DNA from: Saprolegnia diclina VS20
Lineage: Eukaryota > Oomycota > Saprolegniomycetes > Saprolegniales > Saprolegniaceae
DNA length: 64,000 bases
Reading direction: 5' to 3'
Assembly: GCF_000281045.1 (NCBI RefSeq)
Contig: NW_008246073.1
Span: forward strand, 228,985-292,984
Shown here: positions 44,691 through 57,400 of the stretch, piece by piece
How the letters are laid out: every line of letters begins with the position of its first letter
Position numbering within the stretch: position 1 is the stretch's first letter
Made by a program: the position numbers and the translations under genes
The notes under the pieces: generated by a model
Database searches by the model: none
Seen by the model: the letters and a program-made list of their open reading frames with translations, nothing else
What the model was told of the DNA's origin: nothing

Positions 44691-46202
44691 TTAAAGGCGC
44701 AGCTTGGCCATGTCCAAGCTCAACGAGGAGAGCTTCCACAAGACGATGCGGCCGTCGAGACCTACAGCAACACACGTTTCATACGCGAGGCTCGTCGAGA
44801 CGGATACGTTGTACCGGACGACGTCAGCTCGGTGATCGAGCCGTTGCTCGACCGAGCAAACGGCTGCAGGCACGTGACTGTGGCTTCGTGCTTCCTACAC
44901 AGAGTGCTCGAGTTTGGCGAAAAATGAAGGTGATTGCGTACGTCCAGAGCGCGCCCTTGTCGCCCGACGTTGCGTCCGCCGACTGGCCGCGGGACACCTT
45001 GCTTTCCCACTGCTGCCGCACTAGCGCATCATGCATCCTCAGATCTGCCATGCCTCATAAGCATCGGCGTACTGCTGTTGAAGCCACCGCCGCCGAGCGC
45101 GGCCTTGGCAGGCGTCGCCGACTTTTTGTCGAGAAACTCCGAGAACGACCAGTACCCGTTGCGGTCCATCGTGAAGAGCAGCAAGTTGAAATCGTAGCCG
45201 CAGCCAACGACCGCATCGTTCGAGAGGAAGAGCAGACGCGTGAGCGGGAGATGGGGAAAGCGAATCGACTAAAGCAACGGCAATAAGACGGAATAAGAGG
45301 TAAGACAAGCAGTGATGTCGTACCTGTAGCGTCGGGACCTCGCCGGGCTGGCCGAAATGCACGAAGTGGATCGACGACCCGTGGCCCGCAAACGCGAGGC
45401 GGTCGCCGTGCGTCGACCACGCCGCCGCGTTGACCCACGCGTTGGCATTGTCGAATTCTGCCATGGGCTCGCCAAAGGGCGCCATGGCCGGGAACGGGCC
45501 GGCGTCCGGCGCGGCGTCGACGTCGGCGATGTACGCCCCAAAGACACGGCACTTCATGTCCGTACTCGCCGTCACGAGGAGCTGGCTGTTGGGGTGCCAG
45601 TCCAAGTCGACGACGCTAGCATATACATAAGCACCCAGCATGCAATAAAGCTAAGACGATCGTACGTCGACTTGTGCTTCTTGATCATCTTGGAAATCCA
45701 CCAGTTGTCGAGCGCTTGGTAGTAGCACACGGACACGCACTTGGCACCACTCCCGACGGCAAACTTCTTACCTGCGCATTGGACGCATGGGCGACGCAGA
45801 TATATGAGGCGCGAGACGTACCATCGGGACTCCACTTGACGTTGATGGCCGCGCGCGTGATGCGCAAGACGACCAGCGACGGCTTCCACTTGCGCTCGGA
45901 CGGGTTGTAAGTCCACACAAAGGCCGACCGGTCGTGCGAGCACGAGACAATCATGTCGTGGACCGGCGACCAGTCGAGGCCGCTCACGACCATGTCGTGC
46001 TACGGTGGCGTGAGGCTGGATGCAGGAGGCGGGCCATGTCTACCTCGGTGAGGATGGCTTCCTTGCGCCACTGGGCCACGTCGGGCGCATGGCAGTTGGA
46101 GTAGATCCAGATCTCATTCGTGTTGGGGCAGATGGCCACCTTGGACTTGTCATGGTTCCATGCATGGCACGTGATCGCCTCGGCAAGATGCCACACGCTC
46201 AT
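44691..46202 (-). CDS. ARPC1: Arp2/3 complex subunit ARPC1 (p41-ARC)
   Basis: WD40 beta-propeller subunit of the Arp2/3 complex, which nucleates branched actin. About eight exons from the ATG at 46202. It opens AEAITCHAWNHDKSKVAICP, close to the animal EPITCHAWNRDRTQIALSP. Then GLDWSPVHDMIVSCSHDRSA, VVLRITRAAINVKWSPDG, KKFAVGSGAKCVSVCYY, WWISKMIKKHKST, LDWHPNSQLLVTASTDMKCR and AWSTHGDRLAFAGHGSS follow as successive blades. The last blade is CVAVGLDGRIVLWKL. The N-terminal four blades are the best conserved; exons after about 45290 are approximate. It is the direct target complex for the WASH protein encoded 38 kb away. Confidence 0.93.
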
Positions 46203-46645
46203 GCTTCGCCTTCGTCGATATCCAAAATGCTGACTCTGGCATCCGGACGACTCCAGCCCCAGTTCGCTTCTTTCGGTAGGCTATGACCCTATTTAGATAC
46301 AACCAGGCCTGTTTCAGGCCTTTTCAGGACTCTCAATCGGGCATCCAACCCTAGAAGCAGGTCGCAACCGACGTCGCTTCGGGTGTGTTTTCGGATATAT
46401 CCGAATCCAAGCATCGACTAAACGACTAACCATGCCTCAGCCAAGGCTGCAACGAACGTAATCATTTGAAAAAGATCGTCAGCGGCGCGCTCCCACGGCT
46501 ACCGCAAGGGGACTCCGACGAGGCAGCTTGCAGCGACCGCTTGCACGACAATATAAGGTTTTGCAGAAAGGATCTAGTTAGTAGAACGTCGAATTCGGTC
46601 ATAGTCGAAACGGGCGGTGGTTTCCGACGCGTCGAGCAGTCGGGG
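46203..46645. other. Divergent promoter region, no gene seen
   Basis: About 440 bases between the divergent ARPC1 and ArfGAP-DENN starts. A GGATATATCC palindrome lies at about 46394. No separate gene supported. Confidence 0.55.
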
Positions 46646-49600
46646 ATGAGCAAGAACGGGCAGCGGGTCGCAGACCTCGTGCGCGGCTCGCCCGAGAACA
46701 TGGCCTGCGCCGACTGCGGCGTCACCTTGACGACGGCCTCCGATGCGACGTGGGCCGCGCTTACCTTTGGCGCGTTCGTGTGTCTCCAGTGCGCTGGCGC
46801 CCATCGGCAGCTCGGTGTCAACATCTCGCGCGTCAAGTCCGTGCACATGGACAGCTGGACCGACGACGAAGTCAAGCGAATGCTTGGCAACCGCGCGGTC
46901 AACGCGGTCTACGAGAAGCACCTGCGCCCGGACGCCAAGGCGACGACGCGCCGCGCGCTCCAGTGCAATGCCATGAGCCGCGACGACTTTGTGCGCCTCA
47001 AGTACGAGGCGCGTACCTTTACGACCGACGCCGGCCGGGCGTTTCAAGGTCCTACGTCCGAGAAGACTGAGCGGCGCGGTGCTACGACCAGCGGCTCGAT
47101 CGTCGAAGTGTCCAAGCGCTTTGTCAACTACTTTGTCGTCGTCGGACGCGGCCAGGCCGTCCTCGGCAAGCCGCTGGGTACGCCTCCTATTCCATAGTAC
47201 TACGTTCATATCCATAGCCTATGTAATTGTGTTTAGGCGAGAATGCGAGCCCGAGCGACGTCCAGTTTGTCCCGACAATCCTCGACAGCTTCCCGGATGC
47301 GCACGCCGATGCGCCGTTGCCGAGCCACATTTCGCAGGTCGTCCTACACACCTATCTGGCACAAGGAATCGAAACCACCATTCTAGTTTGCGTTTCCAGA
47401 AGGTCTGGCGCTCAGCCCAACCCACATCACCCCCACGTTCTTTACATTTGTGTTAACCAACGTGAGCGGTGCCAAGGTCCGCTGTGCACTGGCACACGTA
47501 TACGCTCACAAAGCAACGCTTAGCTTTATGCATGCGCACTCAAGTTTGTCGAGGAGCTCTCACCGCTTGAAGTGGTGCGTCCTCGTGTCCTTTGCATCGA
47601 TCCAAGTCGACGCGATGCCATAGCTCACCTTGTTTGCGCCGCCGCCCGGCAGCGAAAAGTCCAAGGCGCCCGTCATTCCAAAGTGGGCGCAAGACCTCTC
47701 GTCCGGGTCGGCGTCGACCACGTCCGTCTACTGCCCCAAGTGCCTCTTACTAATCTCGCACCACCCGCTCTTCTCGAGCTACCGCCTTTTCCTGCAGCAG
47801 GTCGATGCGTCGCTGCCCCCATAGTACTCAACTGGGTTTAGATCTATCGACTCTCGCTCTCGACGGCGCCGATGCCAATCGAGCGCTACATTGCCAACTT
47901 TGTGAGCGAGGTGCCCATGCCACCGCGGGTTCGAACCCCTTGCAGTGTGTAGTTTTACGAGACAGCGCATATTAGGGCCGCATTCAGGTCCAGCTCACGC
48001 TGCCCGAGCGCACGATCTACATTGCCCGGCCGCCAAAAAACCAACTGCCGCTCGCCGACGTACGCCGACTCTTAACGCGTTAGGAGTGTGCACCACATGA
48101 CGCACATAGTTTTCTCTTCGGTCGCTCTTCCAAGTGCTCGATATGAACAACGTGTTGACGGTCGTGGCGTGTCTCTTGCTCGAGCAAAAAGTTGATACCT
48201 TGATACATTTCAATGGCTCACATTAGCGTAGGTGGCGCTCTGCTCCAAGCACCTTGCGCTACTGACGCCGATCGCCGAGACCCTTTTGACGCTGCTCTTC
48301 CCGCTGGCGTGGCAAGGCGCGTACATCCCCGTGCTCCCGTCGTCGCTCCTCGACGTGATTGACGTAGACACTATGTCCATTCTGCATGGCTCTGAAGAGT
48401 GCTCGTACAGGCGCCCGTGCCGTTCCTTGTCGGCGTGCACTCCAAGTACCTCGCGACAGCCAGTCGCTCGACCGACGTCTTTTTCATCGACTTGGACCAC
48501 AATCGGTATCTTGCGTGTGCACTTGCCACGTCACGGGCGGTCATTTCCTTAGGATCATTCCGCCGCGCAATGAAGACGGCATTGTACGTTCCTTGGTCCC
48601 ATGATCAGGAAGAAGCGACTTCTTGGGCTAGGAAACTGTGCTGCCCAAGATGCCGGAGCGTGCTGCAACAAAACTCAAAGTCAAACTCCAAAACTGCGCC
48701 AACGTGTTTGATCCATTTGCACCCGAGATTGCCAAGGCCGACTGGGTAACACCGTGCTTTCTCGAGACGACCGATGCAATGCTGGAGCTGTAGGCGTTCG
48801 GCGGCGACGAATACCTCGAGCCCATCACAGATTTCGCCTCGTCAGGCATGACGCTGCCCATGCCATCCGCGCCAAGTGACGTCGTCGCTAGCCGCAAGGG
48901 CAGTCTTGGCGACAAGCGCACGCTCTCGGCTGTGTCGGCGGCGTCCCTCACTGCGTCGTCGTCCCTCTCGCAGTACAGCAGCCTTCACTTTAGCTCGTTC
49001 AAGCTTCTCTCGCACACGAGCTCGTCGGCGTCGATGCTCGAGCGTGATCGGTCATTGTCGTCGTCGGGTGCCGACGGTCTCGTGCTGCCACCGACGCCGT
49101 CGCCCGGTGCTGGGTTTGTGCCCGACCAAGTCCGACAGTCGTTCTTGCGCTTCTTCATTTCCATGCTCAAGCGCTATGCGTCCTACTTGGTGCGACACTC
49201 GCTCGCTTCCAGTTCATTGAAGGTCCTTGGTGGCTAGAACAATGACAGCAGCAAGACCAACACGGCGCCCATCTTTGATGCCGCCGGCTTCTTGCGCGAC
49301 AATAGCGACGCCGCGTCCCGGCCGTTCCTGAGCGTCATGATCGAGTCCCAGGCACATGCTTCTAGCGTCCACACCCATGTTCACGAGCTACTTAGATGTT
49401 TCAGCGCTTCTGCGAGGACCGACTCTTCAACCCGACGCTGCCCGAGGTTGTTTTTTTCGACCAAGCTATCAACCAAAAGGTTCCGTGTCTCTATCCAGTG
49501 GATAGATAGATAGTGACCTTTTGGATAGTTGAACCGGTCCTTGTCGCTTGGGAAGAAGAAGCACGACGTGAGCTTTCTCGAAGACAAGACGGACGTCATC

Positions 49601-51881
49601 CGGGAGACGTTCGTGGCGCCGTCGCCGTCGACGCTCGGCCTCCCCGACAATGGCGCCGTGTACCACGTACGGCTTTGTATCAATGTATCAATGGACTTAC
49701 CGTTCTTTCTGCATCCCTAGTACAAGGCCTTTCCACGGCTCAAAAAGTACAGACACATTCTTATAAGGCCTTCCGAGAGGGCACTCCCAACTCGGTTTAG
49801 ACACCTCTTTGGGACGATCCGCAAGCCGCGCGAGCTCTACGCTGCCCGAGAGCAGCAGCGCTTTGTCGCGCCCGTCGACGTGCACCAGCAAATCTACCGG
49901 CTCAGCACGTACGCACTGCCGTCGTCTCCGAGCTAGCCGCAATGCGACCCGTTAGGTGCGTCAAGGACACGGCAGCCACGTGGGATGCGACGCGCCGCCT
50001 CGTCACGCGCGTGCGTTTCGCTGAATGATTCTTGGCGGTGATGCATCGGCATGTAGTTGCAAGCGTTCTACCGGTCGTATCGCCAGCGCAGTGCGTACTT
50101 GCGCATGCGCCGCGCCGTACTCTGCATCCAGCGGCACCTCGCCGCACGGCTCAAGGTGCGTCGACCCCGTTGTTGGCTGCCGCGAGTCGTATCGATGTAG
50201 CGCCAACAACTCCAAGCCAGCTATCGTCGCCTGCGCGCGGCCATTACGTGTCTTCAGGTACCAATTGCAGAGAAATGGAAGTGCAAACGGTGGTGGCGTA
50301 GGGCCGCTTTCGCATGGTCGCTCAGCGCGCTGCGTACCAGCGGCAGCGACAAGCATTGTTGCGCCTGCAGGTGCGCGATCTCGCGTCGGATCGCCCTCAA
50401 CGCGCGGGATGTAGGCGTTTGGAAAGCAAGTGGTGTACACGCGGCGGCTGCAGCGGCTGCGCCATGGCATCTTGCGGCTCCAGGTACATGGTCTTTTGCA
50501 CTCGAAACGACCACCAACGCCGTCGTAGGCACGATTCCGAGGCCAGCAGCAGGCCCGCGTCTTTGGTCGCATTCGCGCCGACGTGGTTCGCCTGCAAAGC
50601 GTCTTTCGCGGCGTGCTGACGCGCATGGCGTCACTCCAGTACGTCCTACATCAATCGAAAGCGCGTTTCTAGCGCTTGTAGGTGGCGCCAAGAGCTACTG
50701 AGCACGTACCGCGACACGATCTTTGAGTTGTGGCAAAAAGCATGCGTGCCACTGCTGTACCGGTCCAAATTCTGGATCATTTACGACAAACCCGACTTTT
50801 TGTCGCTGGGCGTACGCGATTAGAGGACCCGATTCGAGTGCGATGTGTACGTAGGTGCATTTGGAAGAGATGGGGCGCCTCCATGCGATCTTGACGGCGA
50901 TCGACGGTCACGAGCGGCTGCACCCGACCGTCGTGCCCACGGGCCCTGTCGCCAAGACCCTCAAGACGTTGTGGACGCCGGTGCTCCGCGTCCACCGGCG
51001 TGCAGCGCGTGCCCGGCGCCAGCATCTCTTGAAGTCGTCGCACTCGAGCTTTGACATTGTACGTGGCTTGCTGCGGTTTGACGCTGCGGCAACACGAAGG
51101 GGTAGGCCTTTGTGCGCCTCGAAGAAGAGATGCTCGAGCTGTACGAGCAACTCAAGTACCACACGACAGACGCACTGCTGCACGCGTTCTACGCGGATTT
51201 TGACATTTGCTCGACGAGCAAGCTCAAGAAGCGCTCGGTGCGACGTCATTTAACCCCAAGCGCGGGTGTCAGTATGGTGCATCTAGCTCGTTCAACTGCT
51301 CTGGACATCACGGACGACCGCGACGCACAGTGCCAACGTCAGTTCTTTGCCAGGTGAGCAACGCTAAGGCAGTTGGTACGTGTAGGTGGTGCTTACGATC
51401 GGCAGTGGCGGCGCCGTGCGCGCACCCGGCGGCATCAACGCGATCGAGACCAAGCGCCACGTACCGAGCTCAACTGTCCTGGCGGCATGTTGACACATTG
51501 ATACATATGTAGTCGCGCATCTGCACGGACCTTGCGTACACGGTGAACGCGGCCATGGCGTCGCTTCAGGTGCGACGATACTACATCTTCATGTAGCATC
51601 ATGCTTGAACGTTGGTGCAGAAGACGACGCCACTGCGCACGGTCAAGGCGCCACGCGTGGCCCAGGACCTCACGCGCGCGATGGCGTACCAGAACCACCT
51701 CTTGGAGATTCAGTTGGCCGAGTGCCAGCGCGAGTTGCTCCGCTGCCAGCAGCGCCTCGAGGCGGGTCGCAGTGATGAGAGTCGCCCCGAGGAGCCGTCA
51801 CCAGAAGCAGTTGATGACCACAAAACCAAGACTTCGTCGTGCTACTTTGGCGCCGTCTCGAACAATGCGCAGTCCATTTAG
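46646..51881 (+). CDS. ArfGAP-DENN-IQ fusion protein
   Basis: A long multi-exon gene predicted to regulate two GTPase families. The first exon (46646-47177) is uninterrupted and holds a full ArfGAP zinc finger (MACADCG ... FVCLQCAGAHRQLGVNIS, with the Arg finger in HRQLG) and then the first DENN strand, VNYFVVVGRG. Later exons continue with ILDSFPDAHADAPLP, LALSPTHITPTFFTFVLTN (uDENN), YAPKCLLLISHHPLFSSYRL, VLDMNNVLTVVACLLLEQK and LAWQGAYIPVLPSSLLDVID (cDENN), FLRFFISMLKRYASYLV and MFQRFCEDRLFNPTLPE (dDENN). From about 50050, several small exons each encode an IQ motif ending in LQ (for example FRGQQQARVFGRIRADVVRL), predicted calmodulin sites. A coiled segment near 51612-51760 ends the protein. 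Inner exon borders after 47180 are approximate. DENN domains act as Rab exchange factors in known families. Confidence 0.8.
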
Positions 51882-52080
51882 ACATACTAGTATGTAAGGC
51901 GAAGCGCAAGTCCCTTTCATGTTCCTACGCAGCGTCTGGATCTATCTGAATATGAATGTCAAACCTCAAACACTCAATGGGAAGTGCAACGCTGGAATTC
52001 TGAATTGAGCTTCATCGCGATCAATTCAGTTTCACGGTGCTGTTTTGAGCCATAGAAACTCAATTGGACCAGCTGGTTTG

Positions 52081-52101
52081 AAGTTGGGTGTTTTCCGAGC
52101 G
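52081..52101 (+). promoter_or_regulatory. 21-base element shared with the Hrq1 promoter
   Basis: Identical to 8392-8412; ends 34 bases before the DEAH-helicase start. The rest of the 254-base gap before this gene (51882-52135) shows nothing else. Confidence 0.5.
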
Positions 52102-52135
52102 GTGCGATCCATTCGTGGGCAGTTGACCAAATATT

Positions 52136-54224
52136 ATGGACAACAAGAAGCGCGAGCGCGAGTGGGACGCCCGCGAGGCCATGGCCAAGGTCCGGGCGTC
52201 GCTGCCCATCTTCGCGTGGAAGAAGTCCATCCTGGACACGGTCCGGTCGAGCCGCGTCGTGATTGTCGTCGGCGAGACGGGCTCGGGCAAGACGACGCAG
52301 ATCCCGCAGTACATCTTTGAGGCGCACATGACCAACCCGAGCAAGAAGATCGCCGTGACACAGCCGCGCCGCGTCGCCGCCATCACGGTTGCCCAGCGCG
52401 TCGCCGAAGAGATGGGCTCGCGCATCAAGGACGGCCCTGTCGGCTACTGCGTGCGCTTTGACGACACGACGTCCGCGGCCACGAAGCTCAAGTTTATGAC
52501 CGACGGTATGCTCGTGCGCGAGGCGCTGCTCTCGCCGTCGCTCGATGCGTACTCGGTCGTCGTGCTCGACGAGGCTCACGAGCGGTCGCTTCAGACCGAC
52601 ATCCTCTTTGGCGTCATCAAGCGGGCGCTCGCGGCGCGCAAGGACCTCCGCGTTGTCGTCATGTCGGCGACGCTGGACGTTGGCCTCTTCGAGTCCTTCT
52701 TTAAAGAGAGGTACGCAACCTCCGAGTTTGTACGTTTTACGATTGATCTCGCTATAGCTCGCCGGCCGTGCTGCGGATTCCCGGTCGAACGCACCCGGTC
52801 GACATCTTTTATACGACCAAGGCGCTGCCCGACTACCTCGACGCGGTCCTCATCACGACGCTGCAGATCCACCTGGACAATGCCGAGAACAATGGCAGCA
52901 TCCTTGTCTTCCTCACCGGCCAAGAAGACATTGAGACGATGGAAGGGCTTCTCAACGACTATGGCACGCGGCTTCCGGCGACGTCCTCCAAGCTCCTCGT
53001 GTGCCCGATCTTCTCGGCCATGCCCCGGGAGGCGCAAATGCTGGCGTTCGAGCCCGCACCCCGCGGCGTCCGCAAGGTCATTTTGGCGACCAACATTGCC
53101 GAGACGTCGATCACGATCAACGGCGTCCGGTTCGTCGTCGACGCCGGCCTTGTCAAGCAGCGGTCGTTTGTCGGGCACATGGAGCATCTGCATGTCGAGT
53201 CGATCTCGCAGGCGCAGGCGTGGCAGCGCAGTGGTCGTGCGGGTCGGGAGGCCCCCGGCGTGTGTTACCGGCTCTTCCCCGAAGACAAATTTGAAGAGCT
53301 CCCGGCACGTGCGATCCCGGAAATCAAGCGCGTGAGCCTCGAGATCGTGGTCTTGCAGCTCAAGACGATGGGTATTGACGACATTCTTGGCTTTGACTTT
53401 ATCGAGCGGCCCAACACGGCCAACCTCATGCGGGCCCTCGAAAAGTTGTACGCGCTCGGCGCGTTCAACGCCGATGGCTCGCTCACGCCGCGCGGTGCGT
53501 CCTGTACTGTCTGCCGTCCTCTCAGACACGTTGTCTAGGTCGGACCATGGCCAGTCTGCCCGTCGATCCGATGTGCGCCGTCATGCTCTTGCGATCGCTC
53601 GAGCTCGAGTGCGCGGCTGACGCCTTGAGCATCGTGGCCATGCTTAGCGTCGAGTCGATCTTTTACTCGCCCAAGGATCAGAAGGAAAAGGCGGCGGCGT
53701 CCCGTGCGCAGTTTGTGTCGCTGGATGGCGACCAGCTCATGCTCCTCGCTGTCTACAATGCGTACGCGCAGACGTCGCTCAAGCAGCGCGCCAAGTGGTG
53801 CCGCGACCATTTCATCAACCACCGGTCCATGCAGCGCGTCGAGAAGGTCCGCGACCAGCTCGTCACGTACCTCTCCAAGGTCGCGCCGTCGACCGACGCA
53901 CTGACGGCCTCGGCGCTGCCCGACACGGTGCCGGTCCGAAAGGCCATCGTCGCCGGCTTCTTTCTCAACAGCGCGATGCGCACCAAGTCGGCGCTCATGT
54001 CGAAAGCGAGCTTTCAGACCATGTGCAATGCGACCAAAGAAGACGTCAAGGTGCACCCGAGCTCGGTGCTCTTCCAGCGCAACCCGCCGCCGCGCTACGT
54101 GGTCTTCAACGAGCTCGTCTTTACGAGCAAACACTATGTGCGCAACCTTGTGCCGATCGAGAAGGAGTGGCTCGTCGAAGCCGCGCCCGGGTTTTTCAAA
54201 ACCATCGACCAGATCCGACAGTAG
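52136..54224 (+). CDS. DEAH-box RNA helicase
   Basis: ATP-dependent RNA helicase of the DEAH/RHA family. Exons 52136-52710, 52758-53494 and 53539-54224 give 665 residues. Motifs in order: GETGSGKTTQIPQYI (I), TQPRRVAAITVAQRVAEEMG (Ia), FMTDGMLVREAL (Ib), VVLDEAHERSLQTDILFG (II, DEAH), VVMSATLDVGLFESFF (III), FLTGQEDIE, ATNIAETSITINGVRFVVD and AQAWQRSGRAGREAPGVCYR (VI). The C-terminal helicase-associated and OB-fold regions are complete (SVLFQRNPPPRYVVFNELVF). Very short N-terminus, so it is unlike Prp2/Prp16/Prp22; DHX35, DHX33 or DHX40 are the nearest candidates, and I cannot decide among them. Confidence 0.93.
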
Positions 54225-54472
54225 AGATAAAGTCCGGACGACATTGTCGATAGCGATGTCGACACGAATGTATTATGATGCTAAGTCAGCATTGGGAGAT
54301 GGGGTCGTCCTTGCACGACAAGCTGGGGGACCGAATGACCCTTGCCCGGGCTCGTCACATGACCAAACCGTGGTCGCCATATCGATTCTGTTACACAACA
54401 ACTTTAGTCATGGGAGGGTCCGCTATTTTAAGCCCAGAGCCGCTTTTCTAGACAGGCTGAAACAGCGCAAGC

Positions 54473-57400
54473 ATGACCAACGGGTCCTGCTTCTGGCTCG
54501 ACGCGTCGGCGCCGGCGTGTACAAAGGCATCTTGGCCCTCGTGTGGCTACAGCTGGCTCGTCTCGGCGCCTGTCTGGTTGCTCTGGGGCGTCTGGTTGCT
54601 GTACGGACTCGGGCGCCTCCGTCAAGCCACTCGGCAAACCAACGGGTTTCAGTTTGATACAGACAAGATTCACGACCCGCTCGCCCAAGGTAAACCCACA
54701 CTTCACGTCGTCCACGGTCTATCGCGTGCCGTAGGGATGGCCGTCGCGCTTTCCCAGCGCAAGTCGACGAGCATACACAAGCCAAAGTTTCAGCGCTACA
54801 TGAAGCTCGGGGCCATGTGGGCCGAGTGGCCATCGCTAACGTACACGCCGCTGACGATTGCGTTCAAAGTCGCGGGCTCGAGCAGCTTTCTGTCGTCGAT
54901 GCTCGTCTCGTTCAACTCGCCGTACGAGGTATGGCCGTTGAAAAAGCGACGTTTTGCGACCACCACGGGCGTAGATGGCCAACCTGGTGCTGGCCGTCGT
55001 GTGTGGGGGCAGCATTCTTGTGCTTCGGCACGGCCAACGACTCGTGCCCCTACGTACGTTGAAATTTGTGATTGGAGGTTGGAATGTAGAGTCCCATTGT
55101 GCGATTTAGACGAATTGTACTTGAAAAAGTACGCGTACCCCATCACGTTTGACGTGTTGTACATTCCGCTCATTTCGACCTTTGTGCGTCTCGCAACGTG
55201 CCCCGGCGGGTACCAGCACATTGCGCTGCCGGGCGGCGCGACCTGCGATTGTGTGAACCGCTTTGGCATTTCTTGGGTATTTGTCCTCAATCGTGCACAC
55301 TTGACAACATTGTAGAGCATTGGGTTTGTCGGGTTTGTGATACTGTACACCAGGGCACTGCACTACAAGATGTTTATCGAGCCACACGGCGCGACCATGG
55401 ACTTTCGATTTCAAACCAGCTTTCAGATCATCATGGTCATGGCGCGCACCCGTACGTCATATTCTGTCACCTGTCCATTGGTCAAGAATGTCCTTGTCTA
55501 GTCAACCCCATTATATCGGTGCTCGTGAGCGACTTGGACATGAAGACGCACCGATCGGACGCGATCCTTCTCGCGTGCGGCTTTCTTGTGTGCATTGCGT
55601 TTCTGTTTGTGTACAACTACAAGGCGCAGCCGGTACGTTGTCCTCCTCGTTGTAGACAGTCACGAGGTTCAACTAGTGCATTGGGAGCGGCCGCATCCCC
55701 AACAACATTCGCGCACTCTCGTTCTCGAGCGCGATCTACACGACGCTGAGTGTCCTCGGGTTTCTCTTCTCGAACGCGTCGCCCGCGCAGCTCTACTATG
55801 CGCTGACCCCGCTGCCGGTCGTGTGGGGTGTCGCGTGGCATCGCAACAACATGCGCGCGCACCACTTTCACGTCCCCGACCTCTCGATCCTCGAGCTCCT
55901 TCGCGACCACTCGAGCCGGTCCAAGACCGTGGGCACGATCGCTGCGCTTTACATGGACCCGCTCAAGCTGCACGTCGTGCACTACGCCGCGATCATGGCG
56001 CAACTCGAAAAGATCACGCAGCGGTCGCGCACCAAAGAGCTTTTGTGCCGCGCGTACGCGTTGCGGACACTTTGGTTTTGCCACATTGAGGTACCTTGAT
56101 TGTCGTACAAGATCGTGACAATTTTTTCCAATTGACAGAATTTCCGAAAACAAAGCCTCACGGTTGGCGAAGACAAGAAGAAGACGGCGGTGCCACCCAA
56201 GCTGTGGTTCAAAGACATTGAGAATAGCGACCGGAAATCCAAGGCCCGCGCACGCCTCTTGACGGCCGACGTGCCGATTTCGATCGTCAAGCCGAACATC
56301 AAGATCCAGCGCGTCCACCACGTCAAAGGTACCTGATTGTCGAGCCGTTTTTGCGTAAATATGTACTTGAGTAGATGTCATGGACACGACAACGTCCCTC
56401 GCCAACTTGCATCCGCGCCAGATCAATGCACTCGCCGCGTTCCAGCGCCCCTTGCCCATGCTGCGGACTCCCCGCGTTGCCCCCGACAAGTCGAAGGACG
56501 GAAAAAGTCGTCTCTCAAAAAGAAGCAGCCCCCACCAGCGAAGCTCCGCGTCGGCGCTCGAGCAGCCAAAAAGGCGTCCATTGCGACTCTCCGAGCCGGA
56601 TAAGCTCAGCAGCGCCGAAATACTCGCGGTCAGGCCACCCCCGGTGGACCCCCCCCCCACTGAGGAACCGGCGGCCGAGACACCCCCCACCGAATCACCC
56701 GCAACCGAGACACCCCCCACGGAGTCACCACTAACAGAGTCACGACCCACCGAGCCACCACCTCCGGAGGCACCACCCGCCGAGACACCCCGAACCGAGA
56801 CAACTTTGCCGGATATGCCTTCTGTCGCAGCAACCAAGCCGCGACCTCCGATGCTTGGTGCACTGCGGCAGGCAGGCTCCCGCCCATCGTCGCTGCTCAA
56901 CGTTTTCTCTGGCCAAAAGTTACAGTCGTCTGATACATCCATGAAGCACGCACCGTCCGTCTCGGACCTCCGACCGCGGCGTCCTAGTGGCTGGAAGCAC
57001 ACCATGTCGATGGCCAAGCTTGTGGCGCCGATTCTATCGCGCCTCACGGGCACGGCGCGGTCCCTAGCGATTAGCAACTACCACGTCGTGCTCATCCACG
57101 ACAAGCACTGGATCTCCAAGGACGAATCCCCAAACGACGCATTTTTTCACGCGGTTGGGCTCTTTAATACAGCGCTCGAGGTGCTCGCGCAAGCGTGTGC
57201 GCTCGGTGACAAGCCGTGCATGCACGAAATCGCCCTGTTTATGCTCGAGTGGTATCGCAGCGGGTACCTCCGGCTCACAAAGACCATCTACTTGCACGTG
57301 CTCTCGACGCTAACGGCGACGGGCGACCGGAAGCGGACGGCGGATGCAACCCATACGATTCACAAGCTATGCATCAGTGGTGTCGTTCCGCTGCAGCTCT

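Noticed and set aside
47926-47940. Box B-like GGGTTCGAACCCC, possible tRNA
   Set aside because: No acceptor or anticodon stem around it; it lies at an exon-intron junction of the DENN gene.
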